Source: Arthrobacter sp. StoSoilB5 (GTDB taxonomy: Bacteria > Actinomycetota > Actinomycetes > Actinomycetales > Micrococcaceae). From it: DNA of 64,000 nt. Of this stretch, positions 56,984 to 64,000 are shown piece by piece. The notes beneath the pieces were generated by a model. It saw only the letters and a list, made by a program, of their open reading frames with translations. It searched no databases and had not been told where the DNA came from. The stretch's first letter is position 1, and the number at the start of each line of letters is the position of its first letter. Location of the stretch: positions 3,906,001 through 3,970,000 of the forward strand of contig NZ_AP024646.1 of the NCBI RefSeq assembly GCF_019977235.1, in the 5' to 3' direction. A program made the translations under genes and the position numbers.

Positions 56984-57349
56984 TTAGCGAGCCTCCTCTT
57001 TCTCCGGGGTTGCGACGACCACGGTGATGTGGCTGGTCCGCTTCCTAATGCGGTAGGCGCGGCCTTGGGCACGCGGCTGGAACCGCTTCATGGTCGGGCC
57101 TTCATCAACGAATGCTTCGCTGATGAACAGGTCGCTGTCGTCGAATGCAACGCCATCACGGTCCGCGAGGACACGTGCGTTGGCCATTGCCGACTGAAGT
57201 ACCTTGAATACCGGCTCCGAAGCTGCCTGGGGGGCAAACTTCAGAATTGCCAGAGCCTCATTCGCTTGCTTACCACGAACAAGGTTGACGACGCGCCGGG
57301 CCTTCATAGGCGTTACGCGGATGTGACGCGCAATAGCCTTGGCTTCCAT
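56984..57349 (-). CDS. rplV: 50S ribosomal protein L22
   Basis: 121 aa ([28 protein letters not shown] ... [18 protein letters not shown]). 38 bp after rpsS. Confidence 0.97.
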   Translation of the reverse strand: MEAKAIARHIRVTPMKARRVVNLVRGKQANEALAILKFAPQAASEPVFKVLQSAMANARVLADRDGVAFDDSDLFISEAFVDEGPTMKRFQPRAQGRAYRIRKRTSHITVVVATPEKEEAR

Positions 57350-57387
57350 TGCTTTCCTTCTCTCGTCTAAGACGTAAAGCCAGGCGC

Positions 57388-57669
57388 CTAGCGGCGCTTG
57401 CCCTTACGGTCGTCCTTAACATGGCCGCGGAATGTCCGCGTGGGAGCGAATTCGCCGAGCTTGTGCCCGACCATCGACTCAGTGACAAACACCGGAATGT
57501 GCTTGCGTCCGTCGTGTACGGCGATCGTGTGCCCGAGCATGTCGGGGATGATCATCGAACGGCGGGACCAGGTCTTGATGACGTTCTTGGTGCCCTTATC
57601 GTTTTCCCGTGCGACCTTCACAAAGAGGTGCTGGTCAACGAAAGGACCTTTTTTCAGGCTGCGTGGCAT
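57388..57669 (-). CDS. rpsS: 30S ribosomal protein S19
   Basis: 93 aa ([20 protein letters not shown] ... [24 protein letters not shown]). 12 bp after rplB. Confidence 0.97.
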   Translation of the reverse strand: MPRSLKKGPFVDQHLFVKVARENDKGTKNVIKTWSRRSMIIPDMLGHTIAVHDGRKHIPVFVTESMVGHKLGEFAPTRTFRGHVKDDRKGKRR

Positions 57670-57681
57670 GTGTCCAGGCTC

Positions 57682-58521
57682 CTATCGCTTGTTCTTGCCA
57701 GTACGGCGGCGACGAACAATAAGCTTGTCGCTCTCTTTGTTCGGACGGCGGGTACGGCCCTCGGGCTTGCCGTTCGGGTTAACCGGGTGACGTCCACCGG
57801 AAGTCTTACCTTCACCACCACCGTGCGGGTGGTCAACCGGGTTCATGGCTACACCACGGACGGTCGGGCGAACGCCCTTCCAGCGCATACGGCCGGCCTT
57901 GCCCCAGTTGATGTTCGACTGCTCGGCGTTGCCGACCTCGCCGACGGTTGCGCGGCAGCGCACGTCAACGTTGCGGATTTCGCCGGAGGGCAGACGCAGC
58001 TGGGCGAAGCGGCCTTCCTTTGCAACGAGCTGTACCGAAGCACCGGCGGAACGTGCCATCTTGGCGCCGCCACCCGGACGCAGTTCAACTGCGTGGATAA
58101 CGGTACCAACCGGGATGTTGCGCAGCGGCAGGTTGTTGCCCGGCTTGATGTCAGCGTCGGGGCCAGCCTCGACGAAGTCACCCTGGGCCAGCTTGTTAGG
58201 AGCGATGATGTAACGCTTGGTGCCATCAACGTAGTGCAGGAGTGCGATGCGAGCCGTACGGTTCGGGTCGTACTCGATTTCGGCAACGCGGGCGTTGATG
58301 CCGTCCTTGTCGTGACGACGGAAGTCGATCAGACGGTACTGGCGCTTGTGCCCACCACCCTTGTGACGGGTGGTGATCTTACCGGAGTTGTTACGGCCGC
58401 CAGTCTTGTGCAGCGGACGCAGCAACGACTTTTCCGGAGTCGATCGCGTGATTTCAGCAAAGTCGGCTACGCTCGAGCCACGACGGCCCGGGGTAGTCGG
58501 CTTGTATTTACGGATTCCCAT
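57682..58521 (-). CDS. rplB: 50S ribosomal protein L2
   Basis: 279 aa ([57 protein letters not shown]). The peptidyl-transferase-region histidine lies in the last motif. Follows rplW by 29 bp. Confidence 0.97.
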   Translation of the reverse strand: MGIRKYKPTTPGRRGSSVADFAEITRSTPEKSLLRPLHKTGGRNNSGKITTRHKGGGHKRQYRLIDFRRHDKDGINARVAEIEYDPNRTARIALLHYVDGTKRYIIAPNKLAQGDFVEAGPDADIKPGNNLPLRNIPVGTVIHAVELRPGGGAKMARSAGASVQLVAKEGRFAQLRLPSGEIRNVDVRCRATVGEVGNAEQSNINWGKAGRMRWKGVRPTVRGVAMNPVDHPHGGGEGKTSGGRHPVNPNGKPEGRTRRPNKESDKLIVRRRRTGKNKR

Positions 58522-58550
58522 AATTTATTTCCTCGTTAAAGTGGTCTCCG

Positions 58551-58856
58551 CTACGCGAGCGGACCGCCGAAGATGTCGATTGTGCCTTCTTTGAGGGTGA
58601 CAATTGCACGCTTGGTGCTCTTGCGCTGTCCCCAGCCGAATTTGGTGCGCTTGCGCTTACCGGCACGGTTGATGGTGTTGATCGAGTCAACTTTGACCGA
58701 GAAGATCTTCTCTACGGCCAACTTGATCTCGGTCTTGTTCGAGCGAGGGTCCACCAGGAAGGTGTACTTGCCTTCGTCGATCAGACCGTAGCTCTTTTCC
58801 GATACGACGGGTGCAAGCACGACGTCGCGCGGGTCCTTGATGGTGGTTACGCTCAC
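58551..58856 (-). CDS. rplW: 50S ribosomal protein L23
   Basis: 101 aa ([34 protein letters not shown]). GTG start, GTGA overlap with rplD. Forms part of the exit-tunnel docking site. Confidence 0.96.
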   Translation of the reverse strand: MSVTTIKDPRDVVLAPVVSEKSYGLIDEGKYTFLVDPRSNKTEIKLAVEKIFSVKVDSINTINRAGKRKRTKFGWGQRKSTKRAIVTLKEGTIDIFGGPLA

Positions 58857-59470
58857 TTGGAGGCCTCCTCGTTCTTGGCCTTGTCAGCGACGAACGCCTC
58901 GAAAGCAGCCTTGGTGAAGACCACGTCGTCGGAGATGAGAACGTCGTAGGTGTTCAGCTGGTCTGCGTACAGAACGTGAACATCTGCGAGGTTGCGCACG
59001 GAGAGTGCAGCGACGTCGTTGGCGCGCTCGATAACAACGAGCAGGTTCTTACGCTCGGAGACTGCACGCAGCGAAGCCAGTGCTTCCTTGGCGGACGGCT
59101 TGGTGCCGGCTACCAGTTCAGCGATGACGTGGATGCGACCGTTGCGGGCGCGGTCAGACAGGGCGCCGCGGAGAGCAGCAGCCTTCATCTTCTTGGGGGT
59201 GCGCTGGCTGTAGTCACGAGGGGTCGGACCGTGGACAACGCCACCGCCGGTCATGTGAGGAGCACGGATGGAACCCTGACGGGCGCGGCCGGTGCCCTTC
59301 TGCTTGAACGGCTTGCGACCTGCACCGGAAACCTCGGCGCGGGTCTTCGTCTTGTGGGTACCCTGGCGGGCAGCAGCGAGCTGTGCGACGACGACCTGGT
59401 GCAACAGGGGCACGTTGGTCTGGACGTCGAAGATCTCTGCAGGCAGGTCTACCTTGACAGTGCTAGTCAT
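58853..59470 (-). CDS. rplD: 50S ribosomal protein L4
   Basis: 205 aa ([40 protein letters not shown]). Four bases after rplC. In some bacteria L4 represses the S10 operon; not testable here. Confidence 0.97.
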   Translation of the reverse strand: MTSTVKVDLPAEIFDVQTNVPLLHQVVVAQLAAARQGTHKTKTRAEVSGAGRKPFKQKGTGRARQGSIRAPHMTGGGVVHGPTPRDYSQRTPKKMKAAALRGALSDRARNGRIHVIAELVAGTKPSAKEALASLRAVSERKNLLVVIERANDVAALSVRNLADVHVLYADQLNTYDVLISDDVVFTKAAFEAFVADKAKNEEASK

Positions 59471-59474
59471 CTAA

Positions 59475-60125
59475 CTAGGCTCCCTTCACGGCGGTGCGTA
59501 CGAGTACGACCTGGCCGCGGGCACCGGGGACGGCGCCCTTGATAAGGAGCAGCGACTTCTCAACGTCAACAGCGTGAACCGTGAGGTTCAGCGTCGTGTG
59601 ACGCTCGGCGCCCATGCGGCCGGCCATTTTCAGGCCCTTGAAGACGCGGCTCGGGGTGGATGCGCCACCGATGGAGCCAGGCTTACGGTGGTTCTTGTGG
59701 GCACCGTGGGAAGCGCCAACGCCGTGGAAGCCGTGACGCTTCATAACACCGGCGAAGCCCTTACCCTTTGAGGTGCCGACGACGTCGATCTTCTGGCCGG
59801 CTTCGAAGATCTCAACAGAGAGCTCCTGGCCCAGCTCGTAGGATGCGGCGTCTGCGGTACGCAGTTCGACGACGTGGCGGCGAGGGGTGACGCCAGCCTT
59901 TTCAAAGTGACCAGCCAGCGGCTTGGTTACCTTGCGGGGGTCGATCTGGCCGTAGCCGATCTGGACGGCGACGTAGCCATCTACCTCTGCGTTGCGCAGC
60001 TGCGTGATGACGTTGGAGTCAGCCTGGACGACAGTTACCGGGATGAGCTTGTTGTTCTCGTCCCAGACCTGGGTCATGCCGAGCTTCGTGCCCAGCAGGC
60101 CCTTTACGTTACGGGTTGCGGTCAT
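59475..60125 (-). CDS. rplC: 50S ribosomal protein L3
   Basis: 216 aa ([59 protein letters not shown]). The conserved Gln methylation context is replaced by HGAHKNHR as in other actinobacteria. Confidence 0.97.
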   Translation of the reverse strand: MTATRNVKGLLGTKLGMTQVWDENNKLIPVTVVQADSNVITQLRNAEVDGYVAVQIGYGQIDPRKVTKPLAGHFEKAGVTPRRHVVELRTADAASYELGQELSVEIFEAGQKIDVVGTSKGKGFAGVMKRHGFHGVGASHGAHKNHRKPGSIGGASTPSRVFKGLKMAGRMGAERHTTLNLTVHAVDVEKSLLLIKGAVPGARGQVVLVRTAVKGA

Positions 60126-60142
60126 AGTCTCTCAGCACCTCC

Positions 60143-60451
60143 CTAGAGCTTGATTTCGATGTTCACGTCTGCAGGCAGGTCGAGACGCATAAGCGAGTCA
60201 ACGGCCTTCGGCGTGGGGTCGATGATGTCGATCAGACGCTTGTGAGTACGCATTTCAAAGTGCTCACGGCTGTCCTTGTACTTGTGAGGAGAGCGAATAA
60301 CGCAGTAAACGTTCTTCTCCGTGGGCAGCGGCACCGGGCCGACTACCGTTGCGCCTGCGCGCGTGACCGTCTCAACGATCTTCCGCGCTGAAACATCAAT
60401 GACCTCGTGGTCATATGACTTCAGCCGGATGCGGATTTTTTGTCCCGCCAT
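60143..60451 (-). CDS. rpsJ: 30S ribosomal protein S10
   Basis: 102 aa ([31 protein letters not shown] ... [20 protein letters not shown]). First gene of the S10 cluster. The upstream ribosome binding site is modest. Confidence 0.97.
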
Positions 60452-60835
60452 GTCGCCTGACTCTCTTTCAGCTAGTGCTGCTCTAGTTAGGGCTGCTCTG
60501 TTTACTTACCTGTTGATGTGGCCGCCGAAGCGTTTGAGGTTCTACCACCACACGCCGCACAAGCTGAATCCGGATATTCCGGGTTCCTCAACCTGCCGGC
60601 GCACCGACCCCCGCGGTCGGGCGTGTCGCGATTTCCACGCAGACTCGACCGCATTCCATGGGGTTCAGGGTTATGTTTGGGCTTCAGCCTGGACCCTGAC
60701 ACCCGGCATTATCCGGATCGGGACACGAAGAAGCGCTTGAACAACTCATCCAGTATGCCGGAAATAAAACCCAAAGGCCAATCGGAGGACGGGTGGCCAT
60801 TGCCACAGCTGCCGTCTGCTGGGGATGATAGTGGA
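60452..60835. other. 384-bp divergent region between rpsJ and the beta-glucosidase gene
   Basis: Must hold the S10-cluster promoter and leader (minus) and the beta-glucosidase promoter (plus). A small inverted repeat CCGGA-TAT-TCCGG lies at 60570-60582 and a GACC/GGTC hairpin near 60607-60622. I could not assign promoter hexamers. An open frame that continues the beta-glucosidase N-terminus back to 60518 shows no conserved features. Confidence 0.5.
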
Positions 60836-62269
60836 ATGACCGCCCAGGATACGGGTTCCGTGGAAGATTTGGCTGCCCGCCTACGTCCAGGGTTCACACT
60901 GGGGGTCGCTGCAGCAGCCTTCCAGATTGAAGGTTCCGTGGCCGCTGATGGGCGTGGACCGTCGGGCTGGGATGCCTTCGCGCAGAAGCCGGGAGTAATT
61001 GTCGACGGCGACTCCCCCACCATTGCGTGCGATCACTACAACCGCGCTGATGAAGATATCACCCTGATGCAGGAACTCGGCATCGACTCGTATCGGTTCT
61101 CCCTTTCCTGGCCCAGGATCCAGCCCGGCGGCAAGGGCGGAATCAACCAGCGTGGCCTGGACTTCTACGATCGCCTGATCGATAAACTCCTCGCTGCCGG
61201 TATCTCACCCATGGCAACCCTGTTCCATTGGGATACTCCACTGGAACTTGAGCACGCCGGCGGCTGGATGAATCGGGATACAGCGGAACGCTTTGCCATC
61301 TATTGCAGTGCTGCCGCGGATCGCTTTGGGGACCGGGTGGAGCATTGGGTCACCATGAACGAACCTGTTTCCGTGACGCTCCAAGGCTATGCCCTGGGCG
61401 TCCATGCTCCCGGCCGCCAGTTGTTGTTCGATGCCCTGCCGGCGGCCCATCACCAACTGCTGGGCCATGGGATGGCCGTACGCGCCCTGCGTGAAGCCGG
61501 CGTGAAAGGGCAGATCGGCATCTCCAATATGCACTCCCCCGTCCGGCCGGCCAGCAACAGCCTCTCGGACCGGTTGATGGCCCAGTCCTTCGACGTGCTC
61601 CTCAACCGCATATATGCTGACGCCATCCTGCTGGGCCAGTACCCCAAGCCACCGCTGCCCATGAAACCCTGGTTCCGGTCGTTGGGAACCATCAAGGATG
61701 GTGACCTTGAACTGATCAGCCAGCCATTGGACTTCTACGGGCTCAACTATTACTACCCGGTCAAGGTTGCTGCAGGCCGTGGACCCGCCGAGATCCCCAC
61801 CGGCACGGCGGTCGAAATGACGAAGGTGCCGTTCCACCTGGCCGCCTACCAAGAGTACGAAACAACGGGATTCGGCTGGCCGGTGGCGCCGGAGCACCTG
61901 GCTTTACTGCTGCGCGAGATGAAGGACCGGTATGGCGATGCCCTTCCTCCGGTCTACATCACCGAAGGCGGGGCCAGCTTCCCGGAGCCTTCGCACGTGG
62001 ATGGGCCCATACAGGACCACAACCGGATCAGCTACTTGGCGGAGCATCTTGGCCACGCGCTGACGGCTACAGGGCCGGGCGGCCTCGCCGAGGATGTCCA
62101 ACTCCGCGGTTACTACGTGTGGACGCTCCTGGACAATTTCGAGTGGGCGGCAGGGTACTCGCAACGATTTGGCTTGGTTCACGTGGACTTCGACACGTTG
62201 GAGCGCACGCCCAAAGATTCGTTTTACTGGTACCGGGCCCTGGGGCGGGCCCGCCATCAGGATCCCTAG
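60836..62269 (+). CDS. Beta-glucosidase, glycoside hydrolase family 1
   Basis: 477 aa from ATG 60836 (MTAQDTGSVEDLAARLRPGF). Earlier in-frame ATGs exist, but the GH1 domain starts only around residue 19 (FTLGVAAAAFQIEGS) and GGGGATG lies upstream. Acid/base E176 in TMNEP; nucleophile E377 in YITEGGAS, where most relatives have TENG. Substrate-ring residues FQIEG, LFHWDTP, YYVWTLLDNFEWAAGY are conserved. No signal peptide, so it acts on imported beta-glucosides. Convergent with the next two genes. Confidence 0.92.
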   Translation: MTAQDTGSVEDLAARLRPGFTLGVAAAAFQIEGSVAADGRGPSGWDAFAQKPGVIVDGDSPTIACDHYNRADEDITLMQELGIDSYRFSLSWPRIQPGGKGGINQRGLDFYDRLIDKLLAAGISPMATLFHWDTPLELEHAGGWMNRDTAERFAIYCSAAADRFGDRVEHWVTMNEPVSVTLQGYALGVHAPGRQLLFDALPAAHHQLLGHGMAVRALREAGVKGQIGISNMHSPVRPASNSLSDRLMAQSFDVLLNRIYADAILLGQYPKPPLPMKPWFRSLGTIKDGDLELISQPLDFYGLNYYYPVKVAAGRGPAEIPTGTAVEMTKVPFHLAAYQEYETTGFGWPVAPEHLALLLREMKDRYGDALPPVYITEGGASFPEPSHVDGPIQDHNRISYLAEHLGHALTATGPGGLAEDVQLRGYYVWTLLDNFEWAAGYSQRFGLVHVDFDTLERTPKDSFYWYRALGRARHQDP

Positions 62270-62295
62270 CCCACGCGGGTTAACTCCCGCCCCGG

Positions 62296-62421
62296 TTACT
62301 TGTTCTTGTTGGCGCGGTTGATGCGCTTTGCCCGGTCGATCTCGTTGCGGAAGTACTTACGGCCCCATAGCACCGCACCGCCGATCCCCGCGATGATGAC
62401 AAGGAAAATCAGGAATTCCAT
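62296..62421 (-). CDS. 41-residue single-pass membrane peptide
   Basis: Reads MEFLIFLVIIAGIGGAVLWG followed by the basic tail RKYFRNEIDRAKRINRANK. One N-terminal helix with a positively charged cytoplasmic end. The start is supported by a strong GAGAGGAG upstream of the ATG at 62421, inside the 25-bp gap after the large membrane-protein gene. Function unknown; conservation would be needed to prove it is a gene. Confidence 0.68.
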   Translation of the reverse strand: MEFLIFLVIIAGIGGAVLWGRKYFRNEIDRAKRINRANKNK

Positions 62422-62446
62422 GCTGCTCCTCTCATTGAGTTCAACG

Positions 62447-64000
62447 TTAGCGGATTCCATCCTGGCTGGATGCCGCTGAGCGTTCGCCTGCTGGGTAGTG
62501 GTCGTCGGTTGCCGGGGGTTTCCGGTTCAACCGCCATACGGCGATCACGATGAGGGCCAATGCGACGAGCGCCAGCATCGCGAATGCGTAACTGCGCAGC
62601 GCCCACATGACGCTGGCTGCCACGCCAACGGCGCCCCACCACACGAACATGCGCCCGGCCAGGAGGAGCCCGGTCACCAGGAGCACCACATAAGCCACGA
62701 GGACGTATATCTGTTGGGACGAGGTCCCCATGAACGTTGTCCCCACGGCCGTCAAGGAGAGGAGTCCTGCAGTGACTGCAAGCCGCAGCTGTCCCTCGGA
62801 ACGTTGCCGGTCCATGTAGCGCAGCCCTGCCAAAACCGCGCCGGCAACGACGTACCATTGCGCCGCCCAGAACCAGTCCGGCGCGCCGCCATCCACAAAC
62901 AGCAGCGCCCGCTGGAACCCTGCGAGTGTAGCCAGGGCAGTGATTTCTCCGGCCAGCCTCTTGCCTCCCGTGACCTCGATGACCACCACCACTCCGGAAA
63001 CGAGGATGAGGGCTGCACCCATCAACGAGGTCTGGTCCCGCCCCAGGCCGACGGCCGCTGCTATGCCAAACCCGATGATCGACGTTATCGCCAGGGCGTT
63101 CCGCCGCCAAGGTTGCGACGTGATGCACCGGCCGCCCATCCGTCCGGTTGCGTACATGGCCGCGCCCGTTCCGACGCCGCCAACCAGCCACGGCACGAAT
63201 GCGCTCCACGCACCCAGGCCCGGACCATCAAATAAACCGTCGACGGCGGTCACAGCACCAACCAGCGCGGCGGGCGCCCCGGCGGAATAGAGGGACGGCA
63301 TCCCCTCAAAGTGCGAGGCAGCGAACAGCACCGATGCCAGCACCAGAACTGCAAGACCCAGGACAGCAAGACCAGGACCCGCCAGTGACGTGTCCGCAGC
63401 GAACAACCCGCCGGTCGCAGTGAAGGTAAGTGCCGAAACAAACCACAGCCACCTTTCCGCCACATTCGAGACTGAACCCTTGCCAGTCATGGCAGCCCCT
63501 GCAGTCGCGGGCCGCCAAAGTGCCCTGGCAACGATGGCAGCCACTGCCAGTGCCAGAAACACGCATGGCACTTGGTACCTGTCCAGCAGCGGCTGTTGCA
63601 GCCACGTCTGTGCCGGGAAGGACATAGAGGGTCCGATCAGGATCACTCCTGCCGTGACACCGGCGATTCCGAAGTACTGCGCTCCCCGGGCACCAAAAAT
63701 GCGCCATGCAATGGCGGCGGCTACCGGGACGAGGGCCAACTCGGCGAGAACCACCCAACGGCCACCGCCGTCGTAATCTGCTGCGAGTAAGTAGATCAGT
63801 GGCAGAAGAAGCTGGACACCTGGAATCGCCCATACTATTGCCTTTTGGAAGGGGTCGTCGCTGCCTCGTCGCTGAAGGAAGGACTGCACAAGGAACTGCA
63901 GCAGCAGCTGCAGGATGAGGACCAGTGCCACGGTAAGAGACGCAGCCGCAGCCGACTCCGTGAAGTCGGCCACCACCAGGGTGACGAACGCCCCCGACAG
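62447..64000 (-). CDS. Polytopic membrane protein of unknown function (5' end outside window)
   Basis: The frame is open to the window edge, upstream of the GTG at 63976 (LSGAFVTL precedes VVADFTES), so the N-terminus is missing. The 517 visible residues form about 14-16 membrane helices rich in Ala, Val, Leu and Gly with short polar loops. No catalytic motif was recognised. It resembles large actinobacterial hypothetical membrane proteins; I do not assign a family. It runs into the 41-residue membrane peptide gene, which may be co-expressed. Confidence 0.75.
   Translation of the reverse strand: MSGAFVTLVVADFTESAAAASLTVALVLILQLLLQFLVQSFLQRRGSDDPFQKAIVWAIPGVQLLLPLIYLLAADYDGGGRWVVLAELALVPVAAAIAWRIFGARGAQYFGIAGVTAGVILIGPSMSFPAQTWLQQPLLDRYQVPCVFLALAVAAIVARALWRPATAGAAMTGKGSVSNVAERWLWFVSALTFTATGGLFAADTSLAGPGLAVLGLAVLVLASVLFAASHFEGMPSLYSAGAPAALVGAVTAVDGLFDGPGLGAWSAFVPWLVGGVGTGAAMYATGRMGGRCITSQPWRRNALAITSIIGFGIAAAVGLGRDQTSLMGAALILVSGVVVVIEVTGGKRLAGEITALATLAGFQRALLFVDGGAPDWFWAAQWYVVAGAVLAGLRYMDRQRSEGQLRLAVTAGLLSLTAVGTTFMGTSSQQIYVLVAYVVLLVTGLLLAGRMFVWWGAVGVAASVMWALRSYAFAMLALVALALIVIAVWRLNRKPPATDDHYPAGERSAASSQDGIR

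Noticed and set aside
54031..58539. Large plus-strand frames opposite the ribosomal genes (for example 54031-55563, 55709-57370, 57349-58539)
   Set aside because: All mirror conserved ribosomal protein genes on the minus strand; codon composition and the lack of motifs mark them as shadows.
60518..60835. Extended N-terminus of the beta-glucosidase
   Set aside because: The extra 106 residues are low in conserved features, precede the GH1 fold and overlap the region needed for the S10 promoter.
1..64000. tRNA or rRNA genes
   Set aside because: No cloverleaf-like segments with TTCGA-type arms or rRNA-like stretches were noticed, though a covariance-model search was not possible.

Overview
The window looks like a chromosomal segment from a high-GC Gram-positive actinobacterium of the Micrococcaceae (Arthrobacter/Paenarthrobacter type). 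The grounds are the G+C-rich third positions, frequent GTG starts, an actinobacterial inositol-1-phosphate synthase, ribosomal proteins with long Ala/Glu tails, the TreX-TreY-TreZ set, a Tad pilus locus without outer-membrane parts, and split S10/spc/alpha ribosomal gene clusters. The genus is inferred from gene content and order, not from a database match. No tRNA, rRNA, insertion sequence, prophage or CRISPR array was seen.

Layout. 1-3.1 kb: the 3' end of formate-tetrahydrofolate ligase, an intergenic block with two inverted arrays of 32-bp tandem repeats, ino1, and an aldo/keto reductase. 3.2-9.7 kb: treZ, treY and treX/glgX, a complete glycogen-to-trehalose route. 9.8-17 kb: NAD(P)HX repair, acpS, glmS, coaA, a Tat-type lipoprotein D,D-carboxypeptidase and glmM (cell-wall precursor and cofactor genes). 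17.2-18.2 kb: rpsI-rplM. 18.5-26.5 kb: a Tad/Flp pilus operon (prepilin peptidase, Flp pilin, TadE, TadG-like, CpaB, TadZ, TadA, TadB, TadC). 26.6-30.7 kb: truA, rplQ, rpoA, rpsK, rpsM, rpmJ, infA. 30.9-41.9 kb: an accessory island with a P1-family amidase/peptidase, two related TIM-barrel isomerases bracketing a complete peptide-type ABC importer, a GntR/FCD regulator with a perfect 18-bp palindrome in the divergent promoter, and an unusual amidohydrolase. 41.9-50.5 kb: map, a five-gene cluster, adk and secY. 50.6-60.5 kb: rplO back to rpsJ, the spc and S10 clusters. 60.8-64 kb: a GH1 beta-glucosidase, a 41-aa membrane peptide and a truncated polytopic membrane protein.

The most interesting region is 42.76-48.46 kb. 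Five tightly coupled genes lie between adk and map, which are normally neighbours: an OleA-type Claisen-condensing thiolase, a family 2 glycosyltransferase, a cytochrome P450, an OleC-type AMP-dependent ligase and an OleD-type reductase. The alpha/beta-hydrolase OleB, which decarboxylates beta-lactones to olefins, is absent from the window. The set therefore reads as a possible pathway to a long-chain beta-lactone, or a related beta-hydroxy acid derivative, that is then oxidised and glycosylated. This is inference from enzyme families and order; the product is unknown.

The second point of interest is the 31-42 kb catabolic island, inserted between map and infA. With the adk-map cluster it breaks up the usual secY-adk-map-infA order, and the ribosomal genes are further divided into separate transcription units by strong hairpin terminators.
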